This document shows positions 1 to 5,971 of a stretch of 10,198 nt of DNA, piece after piece. Source of the stretch: CAYMSO01 sp964393185 (GTDB lineage Bacteria; Patescibacteriota; Dojkabacteria; J137); assembly GCA_964393185.1 (NCBI GenBank), contig CAYMSO010000019.1:1-10198 (forward strand). Reading direction: 5' to 3'. Positions within the stretch are counted from its first letter, which is position 1; each line of letters opens with the position of its first letter. The notes under the pieces are model-generated. The model saw nothing but the letters and a program-made list of their open reading frames with translations. It did not search any database and was not told where the DNA came from. The translations under genes were made by a program, and so were the position numbers.

Positions 1-2214
1 TATATTACATTCGAAAGAGGTACTTTGGAGAATAAGGGGTGGTATATAGAGACTATTCTTGTTGGATGTAAAAATCAAAGAGACGGTGATGATGATAATG
101 GTGCTCCAAAAGAAATAATTGAATTAATACATAGTAAAGAAAATAATATTTTTGAAACATTTGCTAGAGAAGTAGGATACAATGGAGAAATTCATCCTTA
201 TTGCGGTGGTTGGATTGTGGATTATCAGGGTGGAAAGTTAAAAGATGGGACTGAAATAGGCAAAGCATGGCTTATAACAGACTCGTGGAATAGATCAGCT
301 CATTTAATTTTTGGTGCAATTGCTCAGTACTACTGGGAAAACGGAAACTGCGAGGAAATAGGGCTGCCTTTTACAGGTAGGAATGCAGCAAAAGAATACG
401 ATAGCTTAATAAAAAACTTCCCTGCATATCATCAAGATTTTCAAAAAGCTTCAATATATAACTACAAAAAGCCAAGTGGAGTTGCTGGACTTGGAGCAGG
501 TGAGTGGAAAACGTACCTAATTCATGGAGTGGCTAGAGATACTTACCACTCAGAAGGCGGTTCCTGGCTTGGATGGGGATTACTCGACTCAAACATACTA
601 ATCAATCAAAGTTCATGCAATTTGAACGGTTATAGGTACAAGTTTCAAAATGCAGAGATTCATGTTACCGATACACTGTATACAGTAGAGCCCAAAATAT
701 TTAAAAAATATTATGAAAAAGGAGGATTTGATAAATTTGGTTTTGCAATAACCAAAGAAAATTCCAAAGCTTATGGATTTGACTATGAAGATCTACGAAG
801 TCAGACATTCACAAATGGTTATGTAGAATACTATATTTCTACAATGTTTGGTGTTTTTGGAAATCAGACAAGTTATGGGTGGCAAAATAATCTATCTTGC
901 TGGCAAAATTACAATAATGAAGTAGATATTAGTTATGACGAATTGATAGATAAAATCAATTCCGCTGTTATAGGCGAGATTTCTATAACACCAGAATTTA
1001 AAGACTATAGAGCATTAACTAAAATGGCTTCAGATAATAAAGTTGGAGAAACATACTTTACTAATGACCTTAATGAACAACTTTATTTGCAGTACATTGG
1101 AGACCTTCTTGTTGATACACGTTTAAGAATATCTATCCAGGAATTTCAATTAGAACTAATGAAACCAATTCTAATTAAAAAGGGGAAGGCTCTAGAAATA
1201 TCTAGTTCTTATGAAATGATGGAAGAAGATTTGACAAGATTACAAGAATACGAACAACAATATAATTTAGCACTTAATGATTTATTTTATCTAGAAAAGA
1301 ACTGGGAAACACTATTTAGTTTTGATTACAAGGTAAGTAAAATCTCGTACGATCTTGACTCTATTAATAATTTTGTAGCTCGATACGCAGTAAATGAATT
1401 GATCGATGAAACGATGGTTGCTGTAATTCTGAATATTGATGATTTCGGTAGGGGTTTTAGTGAAAGATGTTTAAGTGCAAATTCATATGGAAATAATTAT
1501 TGTATAGAAAATGCAATAGATACACTAAAAATATGGGAGACTCTTCCTGCAATAAAGGAATTAATATCTAATGATAGAGCTTACAGTAACTTGATTATTT
1601 CGATGGCAGCTTACTCTAAGTGGATGAAGGAAACTAGGTCTTTTATTGATGAGGAAGGAGAAACAGTATATTATGATGAATATGTAAGGGATGCTCAAGG
1701 TAATTTAATACCAAATTCAGGAAGTAATAGAGCTTATGCAGCAGGAGCTTTTTTCAATGATTTTGTAGTAAGTGGAGCAGTCGGCTATGGAGCGTTTAAA
1801 GTAGTTGGAGGAACACTAAAAGCTACAAGTAAAGCAGCAAACTGGTTGTATGAATTTATAGGCGTGAAGAACTATAAAAACTTTTCAGTACCAGATGGTA
1901 AATGGGATTACTTTTTTGGAAGGATTAGTTCAAATAGTCATAATTATGATAGATCAATAAGCACATTAAAGGATCTAAATAAAATCGGAATTTATGAGAA
2001 TCAAGGAGGTAGGTCTACGTTAATGAAGTTGTTCGACGAAGCTTTTAAAAACCCGACTATAAAAGAAACCTATGTAACGAATTATGGAACAACTGTTACT
2101 AAGCAAGTCGTATTTAACAGTAAAGCTACGATTAATGTTAAGTTTTTCTATGAAGCCCATAACATGGGATCAACACCAAAAATTACATCAATTATTATAG
2201 AAGTATGGAAATAA
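1..2214 (+). CDS. Polymorphic-toxin-like surface protein with LGFP-like repeats (5' partial)
   Basis: The frame is open to the left edge, so this is the C-terminal 737 residues of a larger protein; the in-window TTG at 25 is probably internal. Three copies of a motif resembling LGFP repeats are visible: the tail of one at the edge (TFERG), one at about residues 99-158 (G-x-I...YYxxNG...GLPFT...DFxxxxIYNY) and one at about 222-280 (YYEKGG...FGFAIT...QTFTNGYVEYY). A long helical middle region follows. Residues about 576-621 are rich in Gly, Ala and Val, like a pre-toxin segment. The last roughly 104 residues (from 634) begin KWDYFFGR, continue with SHNYDRS and a GGRSTLMKLF segment, and end in beta-strand-like sequence. 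From memory this matches a C-terminal tip found on many polymorphic toxins, possibly RNase-like; the activity is not proven. The protein probably sits on or outside the cell. It overlaps its putative immunity gene by 10 nt, as toxin/immunity pairs often do. Confidence 0.7.
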   Translation, partial: YITFERGTLENKGWYIETILVGCKNQRDGDDDNGAPKEIIELIHSKENNIFETFAREVGYNGEIHPYCGGWIVDYQGGKLKDGTEIGKAWLITDSWNRSAHLIFGAIAQYYWENGNCEEIGLPFTGRNAAKEYDSLIKNFPAYHQDFQKASIYNYKKPSGVAGLGAGEWKTYLIHGVARDTYHSEGGSWLGWGLLDSNILINQSSCNLNGYRYKFQNAEIHVTDTLYTVEPKIFKKYYEKGGFDKFGFAITKENSKAYGFDYEDLRSQTFTNGYVEYYISTMFGVFGNQTSYGWQNNLSCWQNYNNEVDISYDELIDKINSAVIGEISITPEFKDYRALTKMASDNKVGETYFTNDLNEQLYLQYIGDLLVDTRLRISIQEFQLELMKPILIKKGKALEISSSYEMMEEDLTRLQEYEQQYNLALNDLFYLEKNWETLFSFDYKVSKISYDLDSINNFVARYAVNELIDETMVAVILNIDDFGRGFSERCLSANSYGNNYCIENAIDTLKIWETLPAIKELISNDRAYSNLIISMAAYSKWMKETRSFIDEEGETVYYDEYVRDAQGNLIPNSGSNRAYAAGAFFNDFVVSGAVGYGAFKVVGGTLKATSKAANWLYEFIGVKNYKNFSVPDGKWDYFFGRISSNSHNYDRSISTLKDLNKIGIYENQGGRSTLMKLFDEAFKNPTIKETYVTNYGTTVTKQVVFNSKATINVKFFYEAHNMGSTPKITSIIIEVWK
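295..471 (+). repeat. LGFP-like protein repeat, copy 2
   Basis: About 59 residues with the pattern aromatic pair, Asn-Gly, glycine-rich GLPFT turn and a closing DFxxxxIYNY. The closing Phe lies about 143 residues after that of the edge copy and 123 residues before that of the next. LGFP repeats occur in wall-associated proteins of other bacteria. The assignment is by eye; the repeats are too diverged to be seen at DNA level. Confidence 0.5.
664..840 (+). repeat. LGFP-like protein repeat, copy 3
   Basis: About 59 residues with KKYYEKGGF, FGFAIT and the closing QTFTNGYVEYY, matching the layout of the preceding copy at a spacing of 123 residues (369 nt between corresponding Phe codons). It is the last copy before the repeat-free middle region of the protein. 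Confidence 0.5.
1900..2211 (+). other. Predicted C-terminal toxin domain of the large surface protein
   Basis: About 104 residues starting at K-W-D-Y-F-F-G-R, with conserved-looking HN..RS shortly after, a GGR turn, and a predicted beta-rich C-terminal half. The position (extreme C-terminus, after a Gly/Ala-rich segment), the size, and the small overlapping gene downstream are all typical of the variable tip of polymorphic toxins. I recall similar KWDYLFGR-type tips in contact-dependent toxins, but cannot name the family with certainty. The candidate active-site residues are the His and Arg of the HN..RS motif and the later Arg; this is inference. Confidence 0.5.
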
Positions 2215-2660
2215 AAAGAATATCTGAAAGTGAATATTTATCGAAGACTATGGAGGAACCTGTAGAATCGAAGAGATCGTATGGATGCATTAAAACTGAA
2301 TATGGTACTCAATACTTTAGTTGGTCTTCAAGTACTTCTTATCCTCAACTCGACATTTTGGAAAATTATTTCGTTTTACGTGTGGATTATGATTTTAAAA
2401 TCTTTTCCAAAGAAGAAAAATACCTAAAAAATATCAATATGGTCTCATTAGCATACGAAGTTTCTAATATAATCAAGGGATACATAATATTTACTGGAGA
2501 ATTAGGGATTAAAGTCTTAGATGAAGAAACTTTGGAAATTCTTTGTGATATGGATGGACTGCCTGATGTATACGAATCATATAAAATAGAAGGCAAACAG
2601 GTGACTGTAAAGACATTAGGTGGTTCGGAGTACAAAGGGGTTATTAAAAGAGATCATTAA
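2205..2660 (+). CDS. Putative immunity protein to the upstream toxin domain
   Basis: A 151-residue, acidic, cytosolic-looking protein with no signal peptide or membrane segment. It starts at an ATG inside the last codons of the toxin gene (10 nt overlap), which suggests translational coupling, because no convincing Shine-Dalgarno is present. The sequence alternates hydrophobic and polar residues (for example KGYIIFTGELGIKVLDEETL), suggesting a beta-rich fold somewhat like a single propeller blade. I do not recognise a named immunity family. The role rests on position, size and acidity: polymorphic-toxin tips are normally followed directly by the gene for their specific inhibitor. Confidence 0.5.
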   Translation: MEIKRISESEYLSKTMEEPVESKRSYGCIKTEYGTQYFSWSSSTSYPQLDILENYFVLRVDYDFKIFSKEEKYLKNINMVSLAYEVSNIIKGYIIFTGELGIKVLDEETLEILCDMDGLPDVYESYKIEGKQVTVKTLGGSEYKGVIKRDH

Positions 2661-2997
2661 CAACTTTAAAAGTGGTAAGCCAAAAGTAAGATATAGTGGA
2701 GGAAGTGAGATAACATCAGTAAGTGAACTTGATAGTGCAATAGCAGCAGGAAAGTCATTTAACTTTATGGACGTAGTAAATAAAAATGGAATTTGGGGAG
2801 ATGCTCCCAAGACAGTCTTCAAGAAAGGTACAACTATTGATCAGATAGGAAAATATATGAATAAATTGTCGAAGAATGGTACGCTGGATCCAGATCCTCT
2901 AAAAGCTGGTCAATATACAATCAAAGTAGGTGGCATTAAAGTAAATGGATTTCTATCAAACACGCGAACGCCTATGACCGTATTTCCAAGTAATTAA
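2620..2997 (+). CDS. Orphan toxin-tip module (displaced C-terminal cassette), putative
   Basis: A 125-residue ORF that overlaps the preceding gene by 41 nt. An in-frame TAG at 2617-2619 lies just before the GTG at 2620, so this is the only upstream start; an ATG at 2767 is a shorter alternative. There is no secretion signal and no repeat or pre-toxin region. The sequence looks like a compact globular domain: a VRYSGGSEIT start, an NGIWGDAP turn, a short helix (IDQIGKYMNKL), and strands ending in NTRTPMTVFPSN. It shows no clear similarity to the toxin tip encoded upstream. Such headless tips, each followed by an immunity gene, are a known feature of polymorphic-toxin loci and act as a store of alternative tips for recombination. 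The family is not recognised, and a pseudogene or another small protein is possible. Confidence 0.45.
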   Translation: MVRSTKGLLKEIINNFKSGKPKVRYSGGSEITSVSELDSAIAAGKSFNFMDVVNKNGIWGDAPKTVFKKGTTIDQIGKYMNKLSKNGTLDPDPLKAGQYTIKVGGIKVNGFLSNTRTPMTVFPSN

Positions 2998-3005
2998 TAA
3001 TATCT

Positions 3006-3530
3006 ATGAAGATTACACCTAAATTTACAAACAAAGATGAAAGTATGAGTGAATATAGGAGAGAGGAATATCCTTATCTATTTCTACTGCATCAGATTGA
3101 TTCCGACAGTATTAAAGTAGGCGATTCATTTACTGATTTATGGATAACGGTATGGCAAGTGCACTATCCCAAAATTTTGAAGATTCTTCTTCAAGAAAAA
3201 CCCAATTTTGAAGAAAATATTAGCTTTGGTGGATCTGAGTATATAGAATTTATTAAAGATATTAACAATAACATTTGGAACCTATTTTCGTGGAGATCAG
3301 AATTTGAGCTTAGTGGCGAACCAGTCTTATCACTCCCTCACAAAGACTTTATAGAAATGATTTCAAACATAATAGCGGGATTTGCGCGAGGTGTAGAAGA
3401 GCTAATAGACCCAGAATCAAAACTGGTTATAGAAATAAAAGAAACTCTGAAAGAAACATTTCCAGAAGTGCATGAGAGATATTTTGGAAAGAATAAAATT
3501 GATATAAAAGAATTGGTAATTGATAATTAA
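3006..3530 (+). CDS. Putative second immunity protein
   Basis: A 174-residue protein starting at an ATG 8 nt after the preceding stop, so likely in the same transcript. It is Glu/Asp-rich with several Trp residues (TVWQVHY, NNNIWNLFSW), predicted mostly helical in its second half (DFIEMISNIIAGFARGVEELI), and has no signal peptide. I recognise no family. Its place immediately after a headless toxin-tip ORF, together with its size and acidity, fits an immunity protein for that tip. The alternative is an unrelated cytosolic protein carried by the locus. Confidence 0.45.
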   Translation: MKITPKFTNKDESMSEYRREEYPYLFLLHQIDSDSIKVGDSFTDLWITVWQVHYPKILKILLQEKPNFEENISFGGSEYIEFIKDINNNIWNLFSWRSEFELSGEPVLSLPHKDFIEMISNIIAGFARGVEELIDPESKLVIEIKETLKETFPEVHERYFGKNKIDIKELVIDN

Positions 3531-3784
3531 TAAAACATACTTAAAAGCTAATCTTGAAGTTTTTAATTCTATAAATAAAGCCTTCAAGAAGACCCTAGAA
3601 TATTTTTTAATCAGTTATATTGATAAAATATTTATTTTAAAAGGATTGATGAGAAATTTAAAGAATAATTTTCCTTTCTTGGACATAGAGTTTATAAAAA
3701 TGGCAACCTTTTAGGATTTATCTAAGGCTTCAGCCTTGCCCCAACTATTCCCTTTTGCTAAAATCCTTTATACCAATAGCAATT
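3531..3784. other. AT-rich spacer between toxin locus and HTH regulator
   Basis: About 254 nt with no convincing gene. A 64-codon frame from a TTG at 3520 runs through most of it, but its composition (Lys, Asn, Ile and Phe only where AT-richness predicts) looks non-coding. It contains an 8-bp inverted repeat (TCTTGAAG at 3552-3559, CTTCAAGA at 3582-3589) and a small hairpin near 3724-3737. No clear promoter for the downstream regulator stands out. Confidence 0.4.
3724..3737 (+). terminator. Small GC-containing hairpin, weak terminator candidate
   Basis: AAGGC and GCCTT form a 5-bp stem with a TTCA loop. It lies after the toxin/immunity genes and just upstream of the HTH regulator. No proper T-tract follows, so intrinsic termination would be weak. 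An outer pair AGGATTT (3715-3721 region) and AAATCCT (about 3762-3768) could extend the structure. Confidence 0.2.
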
Positions 3785-4567
3785 ATGGAAGAAGTCTATC
3801 CGAACCTGGGGTTGAGACTGAAATATTTCAGGACAAGGGCAAGAGTGTCACAGCTTGATCTAGAAATATCTATAGGCTCTGCTCCAGGCTCACTTTCTAG
3901 AATTGAAAGTGGCGTAAATAATCCCACCAAGGAAACAATCTATAAAATCGCCAATAGACTACAACTAAACTTTTTGGAGATATCTTATCTAATAGGTAGA
4001 CTAAAACTTCCAGCAACACACAAAGAAATTTTATGGGCAAAAGACCAAGTTAAAACGCTCTTTAGAGAACCGGGAGTTTTTGCATATATTTTAGATGATA
4101 GATTTAGAATGATAGAAACATCTGATAGCTTTATAAAACTATTAGGATTGTCGAGGGAGCAGGTAGAAAAGTGCTTGATGGTTCCAGTTATAGAACTTTG
4201 CTATAAAGAAGAGTACGGATTAAGAAAATTTTTTGCTGAGCAGGAATTCGATGAATTAATGTATAACTTACTCTTAAGGTCCTTTGTAGAAAACTCTTTT
4301 ATGGCAGATGATGAGATCATTATCAGGACAATCAAACTTATTAAATCCGAAGCGTACTTGCTAAATATGTGGAACAGAATCTCTACCTTAAACCCACAAG
4401 TCAACTACTTCTCAGATTTGACCTCTAGAAAAGTCACATTTAAATTCATGGGGATAAAGATTCCAATGTACTATACAAACGAACTTTTATTTGGCAACGA
4501 GAAGTTTTACTTAGTTGAATACATTCCGACAAATAAACTGCTAAAGTGGTTAAGCAGATTGACTTAA
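3785..4567 (+). CDS. XRE-family HTH regulator with PAS-like (MmyB-type) C-terminal domain
   Basis: A 260-residue protein from the ATG at 3785; a TTG at 3755 would add ten hydrophobic residues and is less likely. Neither start has a clear Shine-Dalgarno. Residues about 7-70 are an XRE helix-turn-helix: LGLRLKYFRTRARVSQLDLE..., then PGSLSRIESG and NPTKETIYKIA. The remaining roughly 190 residues look like the PAS-like ligand-binding domain of MmyB-type regulators: FREPGVFAYILDDRFRMIETSD at the start, NLLLRSF in the middle, a LNMWNRIS segment and a closing FYLVEYIPTN strand. It is probably a cytosolic, ligand-sensing transcription factor. The ligand is unknown. It converges on a smaller HTH gene with only 10 nt between the stops, and the two HTH domains are paralogous. 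Confidence 0.75.
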   Translation: MEEVYPNLGLRLKYFRTRARVSQLDLEISIGSAPGSLSRIESGVNNPTKETIYKIANRLQLNFLEISYLIGRLKLPATHKEILWAKDQVKTLFREPGVFAYILDDRFRMIETSDSFIKLLGLSREQVEKCLMVPVIELCYKEEYGLRKFFAEQEFDELMYNLLLRSFVENSFMADDEIIIRTIKLIKSEAYLLNMWNRISTLNPQVNYFSDLTSRKVTFKFMGIKIPMYYTNELLFGNEKFYLVEYIPTNKLLKWLSRLT

Positions 4568-4577
4568 ACGCTTAATC

Positions 4578-4856
4578 TTAACTATTTCTCGCTTGCTTAT
4601 AAAGGTTGACTTCAAATAAATATGCTAATTCTTTGCTGTCTAGATTTAACACTTCTCCTATTTTAAACAACGTTTCTTTGGTAGGGTTAATTACACTGTT
4701 CTCAAATTTAGAAATAGTACCAGGCGAAAGCTCCGCATTCGCTTCTAGCTCTAATTGACTCATTTCGCTTCTGAGTCGAAAAAATCTTATCTTCTCTCCA
4801 ACACTTACAAAATTGGGCGTACTCTTTTTATTTCGAGGAGGAGAGATTATTTCCAC
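4578..4856 (-). CDS. Small XRE-family HTH transcriptional regulator
   Basis: A 92-residue protein starting at a GTG that overlaps the preceding gene by 10 nt (junction TGGAAATAA). Residues about 19-83 form an XRE helix-turn-helix: SVGEKIRFFRLRSEMSQLELE, PGTISKFE and NPTKETLFKIGEVLNL. No sensor domain follows, so it is a DNA-binding unit only. It shares about 27 of 65 positions with the HTH of the convergent larger regulator. As second gene of a two-gene operon with a dyad at the promoter, it is the natural candidate for the repressor of its own operon; that is inference. Confidence 0.8.
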   Translation of the reverse strand: MEIISPPRNKKSTPNFVSVGEKIRFFRLRSEMSQLELEANAELSPGTISKFENSVINPTKETLFKIGEVLNLDSKELAYLFEVNLYKQARNS

Positions 4857-5149
4857 TTGGCTATAATTATGAAGTTATCTAAGTAAGATTGAAATCTCTC
4901 TCTTATGACTTTACTAATATTTTGATTAAGTTTGAATTTGTAGGGTAAAGATGACTCGTCGATAATGTTGGTTTGTTCTGTTGCGAAGGTTAATTCGAAT
5001 GGAGTTTCTATATTAGTGGTTAATTGATTTAATGATAGTTGAATATCTTTAGGTAAACTAACGATAAGTTTGTTCCATAGCTGTTCCATCTCTTCTTCGT
5101 TATTTCTTATCTCTGTTAGTTTCTGATAGAGAATTTCTATTATGATCAT
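4847..5149 (-). CDS. Hypothetical protein, first gene of HTH operon
   Basis: A 100-residue protein from an ATG at 5147-5149, with no signal peptide and no recognised domain. The N-terminal third is helical and acidic (QKLTEIRNNEEEMEQLWNKL). The centre is polar with a possible strand (FELTFATEQTNI). The end is helical (SKVIRERFQSYLDNFIIIAKWK). It is translationally coupled to the small HTH gene, an arrangement seen in toxin-antitoxin and antirepressor-repressor pairs, but the sequence does not show which, if either. It lies about 155 nt downstream of the predicted transcription start. Confidence 0.6.
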   Translation of the reverse strand: MIIIEILYQKLTEIRNNEEEMEQLWNKLIVSLPKDIQLSLNQLTTNIETPFELTFATEQTNIIDESSLPYKFKLNQNISKVIRERFQSYLDNFIIIAKWK

Positions 5150-5290
5150 AGTGATAAGTTAATAAATTATGTCGCTATAAATTGACATCTGAAGCAAGAA
5201 GTTAATTTTTAAATAATTAAAATAGTAATATACTATAATTCAGCACAGCTAGAGGTAATAGAGCTCGCTCACTTTTGTGACTACCAGTTT

Positions 5291-5311
5291 TTTGATTGTT
5301 TAACTATCAAA
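5291..5311. promoter_or_regulatory. Operator-like dyad over the HTH operon start region
   Basis: A 21-bp dyad: left arm TTTGATTGTT and right arm AACTATCAAA around a central T, with one mismatched pair besides the centre. It begins at the edge of the -10 and covers the predicted transcription start, the usual place for a repressor site. XRE proteins bind such dyads as dimers, so the small HTH protein of the operon is the likely ligand. Confidence 0.55.
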
Positions 5312-5339
5312 TTTTATGAAAAATAAACATGAATGTCAA
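5311..5339 (-). promoter_or_regulatory. Sigma70-type promoter for the HTH operon
   Basis: On the minus strand TTGACA (5339-5334), a 17-nt spacer and TAAAAT (5316-5311): a perfect -35 and a five-of-six -10 at ideal spacing. Transcription would start near 5304 and read leftwards into the 100-residue ORF and the small HTH gene. A second TTGACA lies 13 bp upstream (5352-5347) without a good -10 partner. Confidence 0.65.
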
Positions 5340-5340
5340 T

Positions 5341-5362
5341 AGAGATTGTCAATTTTATCTCT
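5341..5362. promoter_or_regulatory. Second inverted repeat upstream of the HTH promoter
   Basis: AGAGAT (5341-5346) and ATCTCT (5357-5362) form a perfect 6-bp inverted repeat with a 10-nt centre containing the upstream TTGACA copy. It could be an accessory operator or a hairpin at the end of the leftward enzyme transcript. No T-tract follows, and its sequence differs from the downstream dyad. Confidence 0.3.
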
Positions 5363-5386
5363 TAATTATAAACAGAGTAAATTTGT

Positions 5387-5971
5387 CTACATACTATTAT
5401 CTTCGATTGATTTGTCTATGATCAACCTAACTGTGGAATTAAAAGATCGCTGATTATACTTGGACTTTAGATTTTCAATGTAATCTAACTGTCTTTGAGT
5501 AAATTCTATTGGAAGTCGTTTTATGAAGATGCCTCTCTCAGCTTTCTTTAGGAATTTTCTTATTTGCTGCTTTAGGTTCTTATCATTATAGTGTAGTACT
5601 GTAATTTTGTTTTTATGTGCACGGAATGGCGCCCCTAAGGAAAATTCCACAGTATCTTGTCTTAATATAAGTACTGGCTTAGAGTAGGATACTGCTAAGC
5701 CAACTTCAAATCCTACAGATGGACTTGGAGCAGTTGATTCTGCAACAAAAATATCACAGTTTCTTATTAGCTTTTGCACTTTTGTGAAGTATCTACCTAT
5801 CTTGCTTTCTGAGAAGGCTAAAGCTTCTTTGTGAGATATATGATTTACATCATCGTCAACCGTATAACCATAATCCTCAAGAATTTTAACTATTCTTTTA
5901 TAGTATTCTCCGTAAATTTCTTTTTTAGCTAACACTGCAACAAAGTAGATTCTTTTTTTATGTTTCGACAT
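5387..5971 (-). CDS. Nucleoside 2-deoxyribosyltransferase/DNPH1-like protein with C-terminal RHH-like tail
   Basis: A 194-residue cytosolic protein from the ATG at 5969-5971. Residues about 7-125 have the layout of the nucleoside 2-deoxyribosyltransferase superfamily: a first strand IYFVAVLA, helix EYYKRIVKILEDYGY, then NCDIFVAESTAPSPSVGFEVGLAVSYSKPVLIL. This last block closely resembles the DNPH1 (Rcl) N-hydrolase motif ADxVVAExTxPSxGVGYExGxA; Glu89 would be the catalytic glutamate. The usual glycine-rich N-terminal loop is not obvious, so substrate and activity are uncertain. Residues about 150-190 (IKRLPIEFTQRQLDYIENL...STVRLIIDKSIED) look like a ribbon-helix-helix motif, suggesting DNA binding or dimerisation. 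It overlaps the methyltransferase gene upstream by 14 nt, so the two are probably co-translated. Confidence 0.65.
   Translation of the reverse strand: MSKHKKRIYFVAVLAKKEIYGEYYKRIVKILEDYGYTVDDDVNHISHKEALAFSESKIGRYFTKVQKLIRNCDIFVAESTAPSPSVGFEVGLAVSYSKPVLILRQDTVEFSLGAPFRAHKNKITVLHYNDKNLKQQIRKFLKKAERGIFIKRLPIEFTQRQLDYIENLKSKYNQRSFNSTVRLIIDKSIEDNSM

Larger units (their letters stand above)
5150..5386. promoter_or_regulatory. Regulatory spacer upstream of HTH operon
   Basis: A 237-nt AT-rich gap with no gene. It holds a predicted minus-strand promoter, two dyads and a leader of about 155 nt. Part of the leader (around 5250-5290) is richer in G and C than its surroundings and may fold, including a small TCAC/GTGA hairpin, but I recognise no riboswitch class. 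Confidence 0.5.

Noticed and set aside
3552..3589. 8-bp inverted repeat TCTTGAAG/CTTCAAGA
   Set aside because: Long 22-nt loop, no T-tract and no promoter beside it; likely chance in AT-rich spacer.
3520..3714. 64-codon + strand frame after the second immunity gene
   Set aside because: TTG start, no ribosome site, composition that simply follows AT-rich DNA, and no recognisable motif; treated as spacer.
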